DNA of 64,000 nucleotides from Caulobacter sp. CCUG 60055 (GCF_022750545.1 NZ_PUIC01000008.1:1-64000); one strand, 5' to 3'; numbered from the stretch's first letter, positions 20,442 to 31,079 are shown. Numbers and translations are program-made. Notes: generated from the letters alone by a model not told the origin.

Positions 20442-20975
20442 CTAGCGCGGGGCCAGGATCATGATCATCTGCTTGCCTTCCATCCGCGGTTCGTACTCGA
20501 CCTTGGCCACCGGGTCGAAATCGGCCTTGACCTGCTGCAGCAGCTTCATGCCGAGTTCGGGGTGGGCCATCTCGCGGCCGCGGAAGCGCAGGGTGACCTT
20601 CACCTTGTCGCCTTCTTCGAAGAAGCGGTGCATCGAGCGCGCCTTAACGTCGTAGTCGTGCTTGTCGATGTTGGGCCGCAGCTTGATCTCTTTGATCTCG
20701 ACGATCTTCTGCCGCTTGCGCGCTTCGTTCTTCTTCTTCTGCTCCTGGAACCGGAACTTGCCGTAGTCCAGGATCTTGCAGACGGGCGGATCGGCGGTCG
20801 GAACGATTTCAACCAGGTCCAGCCCGGCCTCCTCGGCGGCCTCGAGGGCGGACGACGTCGGCATGACGCCTTGCTTTTCGCCGTGTTGGTCGATCAGCAG
20901 GACGCGGGGGACGCGGATGTCTTCGTTCATGCGCGGACCGTCCTTGACGGGCGGCGCTTGGATGGGGCGGCGAAT
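20442..20975 (-). CDS. infC: translation initiation factor IF-3 (AUU start)
   Basis: IF3 binds the 30S subunit and checks start-codon selection. The protein is 177 residues when begun at the ATT codon at 20973-20975: read with initiator Met it is [25 protein letters not shown], which matches the N-terminus usual in alphaproteobacterial IF3 (MRRP...PVKDGPR). An ATG at 20930 would cut off these 15 residues. The ATT is preceded by AGGAGA at 20984-20989 (8-base spacing). AUU starts are the classic means of infC autoregulation. The core shows [23 protein letters not shown] and [18 protein letters not shown]. Confidence 0.93.
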   Translation of the reverse strand: MRRPIQAPPVKDGPRMNEDIRVPRVLLIDQHGEKQGVMPTSSALEAAEEAGLDLVEIVPTADPPVCKILDYGKFRFQEQKKKNEARKRQKIVEIKEIKLRPNIDKHDYDVKARSMHRFFEEGDKVKVTLRFRGREMAHPELGMKLLQQVKADFDPVAKVEYEPRMEGKQMIMILAPR

Positions 20976-20983
20976 AGGCGTCT

Positions 20984-20989
20984 TCTCCT
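20984..20989 (-). promoter_or_regulatory. infC ribosome binding site that fixes the AUU start
   Basis: AGGAGA (minus strand) stands 8 bases before the ATT at 20975. No comparable SD precedes the downstream ATG at 20930 (preceding sequence GGACGGTCCGCGC). Together with the homology of the 15 extra residues this supports initiation at AUU. Confidence 0.8.
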
Positions 20990-21084
20990 GAAGCCATGGA
21001 ACTGCACGCGCCCGTAAACGTGCGGGCCCGCGTCATCCGTATATGACTAAAGGCGCCTCGCGGATCAAGCGGGGCCAAAGATAT

Positions 21085-22080
21085 TCAAGACTTTCCGGGG
21101 AATTTTCCCGGCGGCGGCGCAAGCGACTTGGCCGTGGTCAGCACCGCCGCCACCGGCAGGTCCTTGAGGTCGGGCGCCTGGAGCACGGCGACGTGGCCGC
21201 GCGGCCCGCACAGGATGGGATCGGAGGCGCTGGAGAACAGGGCGATGGTCGGCGCGCCGGCCGCGGCGATCAGGTGCGTCGGCCCGGTGTCGTTGCCGAC
21301 GGCCAGGGCCGCGCGCGCGCCGAGCACGGCCAGCTGGGCGAAATCCGTCCGCCCGGTCAGGTCGCGGGCCTGGGGCACGTATTTCTGGATCTGGCGGGCG
21401 AGGGCGCTTTCCTGGACGCCGCCGATGATGACGACGTCGTAGCCCTGCTCGCGCAGGTTGGCGGCCAGGATGCCGAACGATTCGGTCGGCCAGCGTTTCT
21501 CCAGCCGGTGCGCCGATCCTCCCGGCACCAGCAGGACATAGGGCTTGGGCGCGCCCGCGCCCGGCGCGGCCTTGCCGGCGGGATGGTGCTTGAGGATCCA
21601 GGACAGGTCCGGCGGCGGCGCGCTGCCCGGCGTCACCGGCGCGTCCGGCCAGATGCCGGCGTCCTTGAGCTGGTCGGCCTGCCGCTCCAGGGTGTGCATG
21701 GCGTTGCGGTTCTTGTTGCGGTGCGGGTGCGAGGCGCCCGCCGCGATGCCCGACCATTGCGGCGGGAACGGCCGCAGCAACTGGAAATAGAAGCTGGAGC
21801 GGCCCGAGGTCTGCAGGTCGTAGACGCGGTCGTAGCGGGCGGCCTTGATCCGCCGGGCCAGGGCCAGGGTGTCGGCGATCCCGCTGGGCCGGCCGTCGGT
21901 CTCGATCGCGTTGAAATAGCGGCTGGCCTTGGCCAGCGCCTCGAACGGCGGCGTGGTCAGCAGGGTGATCTTGGCCTTGGGGTGGGCCTGGCGGATATGC
22001 TTCATCGCCGCCAGCGCCTGGACGAAATCGCCCAGGGCGCCCAGCTTGATGACCAGGATCTTCTTGATCTCCTTCGCCAC
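21085..22080 (-). CDS. glycosyltransferase family 9 (heptosyltransferase-like)
   Basis: A 331-residue GT9 protein, the family of ADP-heptose:LPS heptosyltransferases. The N-terminus KKILVIKLGALGDFVQALAAMKHIR is the family start. The acceptor domain and the nucleotide-sugar site (PYVLLVPGGSAHRLEKRWPTESF; NDTGPTHLIAAAGAPTIALFSSASDP) are complete. I chose GTG 22080 (V/M-AKEIKKILVIKLG) with GAGG seven bases upstream. It is a cytoplasmic or membrane-associated LPS core enzyme; the sugar is unproven. It follows the GT4 gene by 8 bp, so the two form an operon. Confidence 0.9.
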   Translation of the reverse strand: MAKEIKKILVIKLGALGDFVQALAAMKHIRQAHPKAKITLLTTPPFEALAKASRYFNAIETDGRPSGIADTLALARRIKAARYDRVYDLQTSGRSSFYFQLLRPFPPQWSGIAAGASHPHRNKNRNAMHTLERQADQLKDAGIWPDAPVTPGSAPPPDLSWILKHHPAGKAAPGAGAPKPYVLLVPGGSAHRLEKRWPTESFGILAANLREQGYDVVIIGGVQESALARQIQKYVPQARDLTGRTDFAQLAVLGARAALAVGNDTGPTHLIAAAGAPTIALFSSASDPILCGPRGHVAVLQAPDLKDLPVAAVLTTAKSLAPPPGKFPGKS

Positions 22081-22088
22081 GCCCGTCC

Positions 22089-23267
22089 TCAAGACCTCGG
22101 TTGTCTTCGACGCGCCTCTAGCACGCCTTCGTAAACATCCAGCGTCGCCGCGCACATGGCGTCGACGGAATAGAGCCGCCGGGCGCGGGCCTGACCGGCC
22201 TCGCCCATGCGCCGCCGCGTCTCGGCCGGCAGGGCGATCGCCGCGGCCAGCGCCGCCGCCCAGGCCGCGGCGTCGCCAGGCGCGATGAGCCAGCCGGTCT
22301 CTCCCGGCCGCATGGTCTCGCGGAAGGCGCCGTGGTCGGCCGCCAGCACCGGGCGGCCCATGACCTGGGGCTCGACGGCGGTCCGCCCGAACGCCTCGGG
22401 ATCGAGCGACGGCGCGGCGGCGAGGTCGGCCAGCAGATAGGCGGCCGGCATGTCGTCGCAATGGCCGACCAGCCTGACCTGGCCGCCCAGGCCGGCGGCG
22501 GCGACCGCCGCCTCCAGCTCGGCGCGATAGCCGGCGCGGCCCTGGTCGTCGCCGGCCAGCAGGATCAGGAAGTCCTCCCGCCCCTGCGCCTTCAGCCGCG
22601 CGGCCGCCTCGACCAGCAGCGCCTGGCCCTTCCAGCGGGTCAGCCGGCCGGCGAGCAGGACCTTCACGCGCCGGTCTTCAGCCTCGACGCCCCAGGCCCG
22701 GCGCAGGGCGCCCACCCGTTCGTCGGACACGGCCGCCGGGTCGAAGCGGGCCAGGTCGACGCCGCGCGGGATGGCGATCACCCGTTCGGGCGCGACGCCG
22801 TGCTCGGCGATCACGTGGGCGCGGGTGAATTCGGAATTGGCGATGACGACGTCGCCGCGGGTCATGACCGCATTGTACCAGCGCTTGAGGCCGGAGCGGG
22901 CGTTGTAGACGCCGTGATAGGTGGCCACGAACGGCGTTCCGGTGGCGCGGGCCGCCCATAGGGCGCTGAACGCCGGCGCACGCGAGCGGGCGTGGATCAG
23001 GCTGACGCCCTCGCGACGGACCAGCCGGATCAGCCGGCCGGCGTTGGCCGCGATGGTCAGCGGGTTCTTGGAGTGCGCCGGCATGGCGAACAGCCGGCCG
23101 CCGGCCGCCAGCAGCCGGTCCGTCATCCGACCCCCGCGCGAGGCCACCAGGGCGCGGCCGCCGGCGCGCGCCACGGCGGCGGCGACGTCGACGGTGGTTT
23201 GTTCGACCCCGCCGGTCTCCAGTTCGGGGGCGACCTGCAGCAGGGTGAAATCGGGGGGAAGGGGCAG
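22089..23267 (-). CDS. glycosyltransferase family 4; start codon uncertain
   Basis: A GT4 (GT-B fold) enzyme of about 392 residues. The N-terminal domain has LLQVAPELETGGVEQTTVDVAAAVARAGGRALVASRGG and HARSRAPAFSALWAARATGTPFVATYHG. The C-terminal donor domain has VLLAGRLTRWKGQALLVEAAARL and the EX7E-type region APSLDPEAFGRTAVEPQVMGRPVLAADHG. It likely adds a sugar to LPS or another surface glycan. In the 90 codons before the conserved LLQVAPELETGG there is no nearby in-frame ATG, GTG or TTG. I placed the start at CTG 23267 (AGGA eight bases upstream); ATC 23276 is an alternative. Confidence 0.85.
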   Translation of the reverse strand: MPLPPDFTLLQVAPELETGGVEQTTVDVAAAVARAGGRALVASRGGRMTDRLLAAGGRLFAMPAHSKNPLTIAANAGRLIRLVRREGVSLIHARSRAPAFSALWAARATGTPFVATYHGVYNARSGLKRWYNAVMTRGDVVIANSEFTRAHVIAEHGVAPERVIAIPRGVDLARFDPAAVSDERVGALRRAWGVEAEDRRVKVLLAGRLTRWKGQALLVEAAARLKAQGREDFLILLAGDDQGRAGYRAELEAAVAAAGLGGQVRLVGHCDDMPAAYLLADLAAAPSLDPEAFGRTAVEPQVMGRPVLAADHGAFRETMRPGETGWLIAPGDAAAWAAALAAAIALPAETRRRMGEAGQARARRLYSVDAMCAATLDVYEGVLEARRRQPRS

Positions 23268-23333
23268 GGTGGCGATCCTGGTCGGCGATACGCTATCAGG
23301 AACGCCTAATAGCGAACCAGGGAGCCGGGCGCC

Positions 23334-24086
23334 ATGAGCGAAGCCGAGGGATTTCTGTCGCGGCCTGGCGGCGAGCGGCTGGCCTGGCGGCGCGTGGCCG
23401 GGCGGGGGCCGACGGTGGTCTGGCTCGGCGGGTTCAAGTCGGACATGGCCGGCTCCAAGGCCGAGGCCCTGGCCGCCTGGGCCGGCGCGTCGGGCCGCGC
23501 CTTCGTGCGGTTCGACTATTTCGGCCATGGCGCCTCGTCCGGCGATTTCCGCGACGGGACGATCAGCCGCTGGCGCGAGGACGCCCTGGCGGTGATCGAC
23601 GAGTTGACCGAGGGGCCGCTGGTGCTGGTCGGTTCGTCCATGGGCGGGTGGCTGTCGTGCCTGGCGGCCCTGTCGCGTCCCGACCGGGTCAAGGGGCTGG
23701 CGATGATCGCGCCGGCCGCCGACTTCACCGAGAAGCTGATGTGGCCCAACCTGACCGACGAGGCCCGCCGCGACATCGTGGAGCAGGGCGTGTGGCTGCG
23801 GTCCTCGGCCTATGACGACGGCGACTATCCGATCACGCGAGGGCTGATCGAGGACGGCGCCCGCTGGTCGATCCTGCCGGGGCCGGTGGGGATCGCCGCG
23901 CCGGTCCGCATCCTCCAGGGCGGCGCCGACCCGGACGTGCCCTGGCGGCACGCCCTGGCCCTGGCCCAGGCGCTGGAGGGCGAGGACGTGGTCTTCAGCC
24001 TGATCCGCGACGGCGACCACCGCCTGTCGCGGCCGCAGGACATCGCCCGGCTGATCGCGGCCGTGGAGGAGCTGGCCTCGGCCTGA
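23334..24086 (+). CDS. alpha/beta hydrolase (ABHD10-like)
   Basis: A 250-residue cytoplasmic alpha/beta-hydrolase: VVWLGGFKSDMAGSKAEAL, FDYFGHGASSGDF, nucleophile elbow VLVGSSMGGWLSCLAAL (Ser about 102), acid residue in ILQGGADPDVPW, and His in IRDGDHRLSRPQD. The pattern WLGGFxSDMxGSK and GHGxSSG is that of ABHD10-type thioesterase/esterase relatives. The natural substrate is unknown. It is divergent from the GT4 gene. Confidence 0.9.
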   Translation: MSEAEGFLSRPGGERLAWRRVAGRGPTVVWLGGFKSDMAGSKAEALAAWAGASGRAFVRFDYFGHGASSGDFRDGTISRWREDALAVIDELTEGPLVLVGSSMGGWLSCLAALSRPDRVKGLAMIAPAADFTEKLMWPNLTDEARRDIVEQGVWLRSSAYDDGDYPITRGLIEDGARWSILPGPVGIAAPVRILQGGADPDVPWRHALALAQALEGEDVVFSLIRDGDHRLSRPQDIARLIAAVEELASA

Positions 24087-24089
24087 TCC

Positions 24090-24953
24090 TCAGTTCCAGA
24101 ACGCCTTGATACGGGCCGCCTCGGCCCGGCCCTGACGCTCTCCGGCGCGGGCGACGTCGCCGCGCCGCGCCCCGTCCAGCAGGTTGGGGCCGAAGGTCGC
24201 GGCCGCCTCGGCGTCCGGGACGATCAACTCGGCGCGGCCGCCGGCGGCGGCGATGACCTCCATCTCGCGGCGCACGCCGGGCAGCAGCAGGCCCGCCAGC
24301 AGGGGCGGGACGACCGCGACCACCAACACGCGGCCATGGCCGTGGGCGACGTCGGCGTTGCAGCCCGAGCGCACGCCGCCGTCGACGTACTTGCGGCCGT
24401 CGATGGTCACTGGCGGGAACACGCCCGGCACCGCGCAACTCGACGCCACGGCCCGGCCCAGCGGGGCGGCGGCGTCCTCGTCCCAGACCACGAACGCGCC
24501 GGTGACCGCGTCCACGGCCGTGCAGGCGAACCGCGGCGGCCAGGGGCGATGGGCGTCGGCCAGGCCGCCGAAACCGGCCAGATAGGCGTCCTCGGAGACG
24601 GTGCGGGCGGCCATGGCCATGGCGCCGAACTCGATCCGCAGATCGACCGGCGTCTCCCGGTCGAGCGGCCGCCGGGCCATCAGCGCCAGGGCCGGGCCCA
24701 GGTCGGGTGCGGGGCCATGGCGGCCCTCGGCCTCGGCGGCGCGGGCGGCGTAGGCCATTTCGGCCTGGAGCATGGCGGCGGGGCCGCGCCCCGAAGCCAG
24801 TTCGGCCCCGACGACCGAGCCCGCCGAGGTGCCGAGGATGTGGTCGGCGGCCTCGACATCGACGCCCTCGGCCGCTAGGCCGGCCAGCAGGCCCTTCTCC
24901 CAGGCGATGCCGACCGGCCCGCCGCCGCCGAGCACCAGCGCGCGCGTATCCAT
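24090..24953 (-). CDS. patatin-like phospholipase
   Basis: A 287-residue patatin-family acyl hydrolase with the oxyanion-hole motif LVLGGGGPVGIAWEKGLLAGL, the nucleophile motif GTSAGSVVGA (Ser about 45) and the catalytic Asp in VDGGVRSGCNADVA (D-G-G). No signal peptide. I chose ATG 24953 because GGAG lies 6 bases upstream; ATG 24965 would add four residues and begins only 3 bp after the upstream stop. It follows the epimerase gene closely, probably in one operon. Confidence 0.9.
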   Translation of the reverse strand: MDTRALVLGGGGPVGIAWEKGLLAGLAAEGVDVEAADHILGTSAGSVVGAELASGRGPAAMLQAEMAYAARAAEAEGRHGPAPDLGPALALMARRPLDRETPVDLRIEFGAMAMAARTVSEDAYLAGFGGLADAHRPWPPRFACTAVDAVTGAFVVWDEDAAAPLGRAVASSCAVPGVFPPVTIDGRKYVDGGVRSGCNADVAHGHGRVLVVAVVPPLLAGLLLPGVRREMEVIAAAGGRAELIVPDAEAAATFGPNLLDGARRGDVARAGERQGRAEAARIKAFWN

Positions 24954-24967
24954 TCGCTTCTCCATGT

Positions 24968-25831
24968 TCAGCCGCCCGCCGCCAGGATCGCCTTCAGGCC
25001 CTCGCGATAGGTGGGATAGGCCGGCCGCCAGCCCAGCTCGGCCTTGGCCAGGGCGTTCGAAACCCGCTTGTTCTCGGCGTAGAAGCGCCGGCTGGCCTCG
25101 GACAGGCTCGGATCGTCGGCGTCGACGACGGGCGGCAGGGGCGCGCCGATTAGCGCCGCCGCATAGGCCAGCACCGTCGCCGACGGGGCCGGCTCGTCGT
25201 CGACCAGATTGTAGACGCCGGCCGCGCGCGGGTGGGCGATGGACGCCTGCAGGCCGGCGGCGAGGTCGTCGACATGGATGCGGGAGAAGACCTGTCCGGG
25301 GCGCGTCACCGGCTGGGCGGCGCCGGCGCGGATGCGGTCGAAGGGCGAGCGGCCGGGGCCGTAGATGCCGGGCAGGCGGAAGGCGGCGACGGTCAGGCCC
25401 ATGCCCCGGCCGACCTGGCGCCAGTCGCGCTCGGCCGCCACCCGCCGGGCGCCTTCCAGCGAGGCGGCCGCGAGCCGGCTGCGCTCGTTCACCCAGCCGC
25501 CGCGGCGGTCGCCATAGACGCCGGTGGTCGACAGGTAGCCGATCCAGTCGGGGAAGGCGCCGGTGCGGGCGATCTGCGGAACGACGGCCTCCAGCGCCGG
25601 ACACCCGTTCGGCCCCGGCGGCGCGGCCACCAGCAGGGCCCGGGCCTGGGCCACGGCGTCGGCGATCGCGTCGGGGGAGGCCGGGTCGACCGCGACGACG
25701 CCCTCGGCGGCCATGGCCGCGCGGCGGGCCGGATCGCGGGCCGCGCCGAACACCTCCCAGCCTTCGCCGATCAGGCGGCGGCTCAGCGCCGCCCCGGCGA
25801 AGCCGTATCCGAACACGAAAAGACGGGGCAA
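24968..25831 (-). CDS. NAD(P)-dependent epimerase/dehydratase (SDR, YeeZ-like)
   Basis: A 287-residue Rossmann protein with a glycine-rich N-terminus FVFGYGFAGAALSRRLIGEGWEVFGAARD, LSTTGVYGDRRGGWVNERS (catalytic Tyr region, modified SDR active site), FRLPGIYGPGRSPFDRIRAG and VFSRIHVDDLAAGL. This is the pattern of the extended/atypical SDR group including E. coli YeeZ. The reaction is not known. It is upstream of the patatin gene (14 bp). Confidence 0.88.
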   Translation of the reverse strand: MPRLFVFGYGFAGAALSRRLIGEGWEVFGAARDPARRAAMAAEGVVAVDPASPDAIADAVAQARALLVAAPPGPNGCPALEAVVPQIARTGAFPDWIGYLSTTGVYGDRRGGWVNERSRLAAASLEGARRVAAERDWRQVGRGMGLTVAAFRLPGIYGPGRSPFDRIRAGAAQPVTRPGQVFSRIHVDDLAAGLQASIAHPRAAGVYNLVDDEPAPSATVLAYAAALIGAPLPPVVDADDPSLSEASRRFYAENKRVSNALAKAELGWRPAYPTYREGLKAILAAGG

Positions 25832-25940
25832 ATCCCCCTCCGACCGAAACCCTGCTCCTGTGCTAAAGGAGTAGGGCCTCGGCGGCGTCGGGCCAAGTCC
25901 GCGCCCCAGAAACGCGAGGGGCGGGCTCGACCGCCGCGGA

Positions 25941-26366
25941 TCAGGCGAGCGTCAGGCGGACGTCGACATTGCCGCGCGTGGCGTTGGAATAGGGGCAGAC
26001 CTGATGGGCGGCGGCGATCAGGGCTTCGGCCTGTTCGCGGTCGAGGTCAGGCAGGCTCACGGCCAGGCCGATGTCCAGCCCGAAGCCGGGGCCGTCGGCG
26101 CGCGGGCCGATGCCGACTTCGGCGGTCACCGAGGTCTGGCCGACATTGATCCCCTGCTGGCGGGCGACGAAGCGGACGGCGTTCTCGAAACAGGCGGCGT
26201 AGCCGGCGGCGAACAGTTGCTCGGGATTGGTCGCGCCGGCCTTGCCGGGGCCGCCCATTTCCCTGGGCGTCGACAGGGTGACGTCGAGCGCGCCGTCTTC
26301 CGAGCGGGCGTGGCCGTCGCGGCCGCCGACGGCGGTGGCGCGGGTGCGGTAGAGGATGTCGGACAT
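25941..26366 (-). CDS. ohr: organic hydroperoxide resistance protein (Ohr/OsmC family)
   Basis: Ohr is a thiol peroxidase that reduces organic and fatty-acid hydroperoxides. The 141-residue protein has the two reactive cysteines in family context: Cys59 in AAGYAACFENAV and Cys124 in HQVCPYSNATRGNVDV, with REMGGPGKAGATNPEQLFA typical of Ohr. I chose ATG 26366 because GGAG stands just upstream; ATG 26378 would add METE. A 12-bp perfect palindrome 30 bp upstream is a candidate operator for an OhrR-type MarR repressor, though no ohrR gene is in this window. Confidence 0.95.
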   Translation of the reverse strand: MSDILYRTRATAVGGRDGHARSEDGALDVTLSTPREMGGPGKAGATNPEQLFAAGYAACFENAVRFVARQQGINVGQTSVTAEVGIGPRADGPGFGLDIGLAVSLPDLDREQAEALIAAAHQVCPYSNATRGNVDVRLTLA

Positions 26367-26395
26367 TTCGGTCTCCATGGCTTGGTCAAAATTAA

Positions 26396-26407
26396 ATTGT
26401 GCACAAT
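26396..26407. promoter_or_regulatory. palindromic operator candidate upstream of ohr
   Basis: ATTGTGCACAAT is a perfect 12-bp palindrome in an AT-rich patch (about 26388-26418) between ohr and galU, 30 bp before the ohr start. The ATTGT...ACAAT arms resemble MarR/OhrR-type operators. Confidence 0.55.
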
Positions 26408-26463
26408 GTAATTAGATCAAGGGCGCAGAGGCGTCCGATGGCGACTTTTTTGTCGGAAGGCGT

Positions 26464-27336
26464 CTAGCCGAGCAGGTCTTCGATCGCCCGGCGCGCGGCC
26501 GCGCCCAGGTCGGGCCGCTTGAGGGCCAGGGCGACATTGGCCCGCAGCAGGCCGATCTTGTCGCCGCAGTCGTAGCGCACGCCGTCATAGGCGTAGGCGT
26601 GGAACGGCTGGCGAGTCATCAACTTGGCCATCGAGTCGGTCAGCTGGATCTCGCCGCCGGCGCCCTTTTCCTGGGCCGACAGCAGATCGAAGATCTCGGG
26701 CTGCAGGATGTAGCGGCCGATGATGGCGAGGTTGGACGGCGCCTGGTCGGGCGAAGGCTTTTCGACCATGCCCTTCATCGAGATCAGCCGCCCGTCGCGC
26801 CCGGCCGGGTCGATGACGCCGTACTTGCGCGTTTCCTGGTGCGGCACTTCCTCGACCGCGACCAGGTTGCCGCCGGTCTGGCCGAAGGCGTCGACCAACT
26901 GCTTCAGGCACGAGGTCTCGCCGTCGACGATGTCGTCCGGCAACAGCACCGCGAACGGCTCGTCGCCGACCACGTCGCGCGCGCACCACACCGCATGGCC
27001 CAGGCCCAGCGGCTGCATCTGGCGCACGAAGCTCATCTCGCCCGGACGCGGCAACTCGGCCAGCAGTTCGTCGAGCTGACCGGTCTTGCCCTTGGCGGCG
27101 AGCTGGGCCTCAAGTTCGACGTGGTGGTCGAAATAGTCCTCGATCGCCTGCTTGCCGCGTCCGGTGACGAACACGAAGTGCTCGATGCCCGCCGCCCGCG
27201 CCTCCGCCACGGTGTAGGCCAGGATCGGCCGGTCGACGACGTTGAGCAGTTCCTTCGGCACCATCTTGGTGCCGGGCAGAACGCGGGTGCCCAGTCCCGC
27301 CACCGGCAGGACCGCTTTGCGGATCGGCTTGGTCAT
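26464..27336 (-). CDS. galU: UTP--glucose-1-phosphate uridylyltransferase
   Basis: GalU makes UDP-glucose from UTP and glucose-1-phosphate. The 290-residue protein has the signature KAVLPVAGLGTRVLPGTKMVPKELLNVVDRPILAYTV at the N-terminus. It also shows FVFVTGRGKQAIEDYFD, FAVLLPDDIVDG and GVIDPAGRDGRLISMKGMVEKPSPDQAPSNLAIIGRYIL. The start ATG 27336 lies 27 bp after the glmS stop, so glmS-galU are likely co-transcribed. It supplies UDP-glucose for the ugd product in this window. Confidence 0.97.
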   Translation of the reverse strand: MTKPIRKAVLPVAGLGTRVLPGTKMVPKELLNVVDRPILAYTVAEARAAGIEHFVFVTGRGKQAIEDYFDHHVELEAQLAAKGKTGQLDELLAELPRPGEMSFVRQMQPLGLGHAVWCARDVVGDEPFAVLLPDDIVDGETSCLKQLVDAFGQTGGNLVAVEEVPHQETRKYGVIDPAGRDGRLISMKGMVEKPSPDQAPSNLAIIGRYILQPEIFDLLSAQEKGAGGEIQLTDSMAKLMTRQPFHAYAYDGVRYDCGDKIGLLRANVALALKRPDLGAAARRAIEDLLG

Positions 27337-27363
27337 GCGCCCCCTATGCCTGCTTCGGCGCCG

Positions 27364-29181
<1,818 letters not shown>

Positions 29182-29341
29182 GCTCTGGGTTTCCGTTACG
29201 CCGCAATTTCTTCCGTAGGCGCGGGCTGTGGTTTAGATTGACCGACTGGCCCGGCCAGTTCGGGAGCCGCCTTTACCATCGGGGCGGCGGCTTCTGGAAT
29301 AAATCTGCATTACCGATCGTTTCGCGGGACTATCTGATCAT

Positions 29342-30694
29342 ATGAGCAAGCGAGCCTATTTCGGCACCGACGGCATTCGCGGTGAAGCCAATCGCCACCC
29401 CATGACCGCCGAAGTGGCGCTGCGGGTCGGGCTGGCGGCGGGCAAGCTGTTCCGCACCAAGAGCGACCGCCGCCATCTGGTCGTCATCGGCAAGGACACG
29501 CGCCTGTCGGGCTACATGATCGAGCCGGCGCTGGTGGCCGGCTTCACCAGCCTGGGCATGGACGTGCGCCTGTTCGGCCCGCTGCCGACCCCGGCGGTGG
29601 CGATGATGACCCGCTCGATGCGCGCCGACCTGGGCGTGATGATCTCGGCCTCGCACAACAACTTCGCCGACAACGGCATCAAGCTGTTCGGCCCCGACGG
29701 CTACAAGCTGTCCGACGCACGCGAGATGGAGATCGAGGCCCACATGGACGAGGGCCTGCAGGAAGGCCTGGCCGCGCCGCGCGACCTCGGCCGCGTGGTC
29801 CGCATCGACGACGCCCAGGCCCGCTATGTCGAGATCGTCAAGGCGACCTTCCCGCGCAACCTGTCCCTGGCCGGTCTGCGGGTGGTGATCGATTGCGCCA
29901 ACGGCGCCGCCTACAAGGTCGCCCCCACCGCCCTCTACGAGTTGGGCGCCGAGGTGATCGAGGTCGGGGTCGCGCCCAACGGCTTCAACATCAACGAGGA
30001 GTGCGGCTCCACCCATCCCGACGCCATGGCCCACGCGGTCAAGGCCTATCGCGCCGACATCGGCATCGCCCTGGACGGCGACGCCGACCGGCTGGTGATC
30101 TGCGACGAGAAGGGCGTGGCGGTCGACGGCGACCAGATCATGGCTGTCATCGGCGCCGCCTTCGCCGAGGCCGGCACGCTGAAGGGCGGCGGCGTGGTGG
30201 CGACGGTGATGTCGAACCTCGGCCTGGAGCGCTTCATGACCGCCAGGGGCCTGAAGCTGGAGCGCACCGGCGTCGGCGACCGCCACGTCATGGCCCGCAT
30301 GCGCGAGGGCGGCTTCAACGTCGGCGGCGAGCAGTCCGGCCACATGATCCTTTCGGACTTCTCGACCACCGGCGACGGGCTGATCGCAGCGTTGCAGATC
30401 CTGGCCGTGCTGGTCCAGTCGGACAAGCCGATGAGCGCGCTGGCCCACCAGTTCGAACCGGCGCCGCAACTGCTGGAGAACGTGCGCTTCGCCGGCGGCA
30501 AGCCGCTGGAGGACGCCAAGGTCAAGAAGGTCATCGCCGAGGCCGAGGCCCGCTTCAACGGCTCGGGCCGGGTGGTCGTGCGCGCCTCGGGCACCGAGCC
30601 CTTGATCCGCATCATGGCCGAGGGCGACGACGAGAAGCTGGTGTCCCAGATCGTCAGCGACATCGCCGGGGCGGTGAAGAGCGCGGCCGTCTAG
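29342..30694 (+). CDS. glmM: phosphoglucosamine mutase
   Basis: GlmM converts glucosamine-6-phosphate to glucosamine-1-phosphate. The 450-residue protein has the start [15 protein letters not shown], the phosphoserine loop [15 protein letters not shown] (catalytic Ser about 104), the metal loop [14 protein letters not shown] and the sugar-binding loop [34 protein letters not shown] closes the phosphate-binding domain. It is divergent from glmS with a 160-bp shared control region. Confidence 0.98.
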   Translation: MSKRAYFGTDGIRGEANRHPMTAEVALRVGLAAGKLFRTKSDRRHLVVIGKDTRLSGYMIEPALVAGFTSLGMDVRLFGPLPTPAVAMMTRSMRADLGVMISASHNNFADNGIKLFGPDGYKLSDAREMEIEAHMDEGLQEGLAAPRDLGRVVRIDDAQARYVEIVKATFPRNLSLAGLRVVIDCANGAAYKVAPTALYELGAEVIEVGVAPNGFNINEECGSTHPDAMAHAVKAYRADIGIALDGDADRLVICDEKGVAVDGDQIMAVIGAAFAEAGTLKGGGVVATVMSNLGLERFMTARGLKLERTGVGDRHVMARMREGGFNVGGEQSGHMILSDFSTTGDGLIAALQILAVLVQSDKPMSALAHQFEPAPQLLENVRFAGGKPLEDAKVKKVIAEAEARFNGSGRVVVRASGTEPLIRIMAEGDDEKLVSQIVSDIAGAVKSAAV

Positions 30695-30937
30695 AGCGCG
30701 CCTGGGTGAAGTGGAAGCTGGCTCACCCGCCCGGCGCGCGCCCGGCTTTTGAAGAGGCTCCAGACGGCGTCGCGTTCACCGCTTGCTTGGACCTCATCTC
30801 GGGACGACGCCCCATGGCCCAGCCTTGGAGCGCCGAGGCTTCATCCGATGTTCATTTTACTGGTCAGCCGGGGAGAACGGTGAGACCATTGCTTCCGTGA
30901 CGTCGCGAGCATAGGCGGCGCACGGGAGAGAGACACG

Positions 30938-31072
30938 ATGCGGCGAAACCTCGCCTTCGCGGGCGGCCGGCCGAAACCGGCGGCGACCTTCACCTGCCTG
31001 GCCTTTCTGCTGGCGGCGGCGGCGCTGTTCTGGACCGGCCTTTACTGGGTGATCGCCCGCTGGTTCGGCTGA
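30938..31072 (+). CDS. small membrane protein (44 aa)
   Basis: A 44-codon frame from ATG 30938 to TGA 31070-31072, preceded by GGAGAGAGACACG. It encodes a basic N-terminus (MRRNLAFAGGRPKP) and one strongly hydrophobic helix (FLLAAAALFWTGLYWVIARWF), a typical single-pass small protein. No family is recognised. It lies in the 385-bp gap between glmM and ugd, which otherwise shows nothing coding. Confidence 0.5.
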   Translation: MRRNLAFAGGRPKPAATFTCLAFLLAAAALFWTGLYWVIARWFG

Positions 31073-31079
31073 CGGGACC

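Noticed and set aside
29182-29341. glmS-type ribozyme in the leader of glmS
   Set aside because: I looked for the conserved ribozyme core and saw no such pattern. These ribozymes are known mainly from Gram-positive bacteria.
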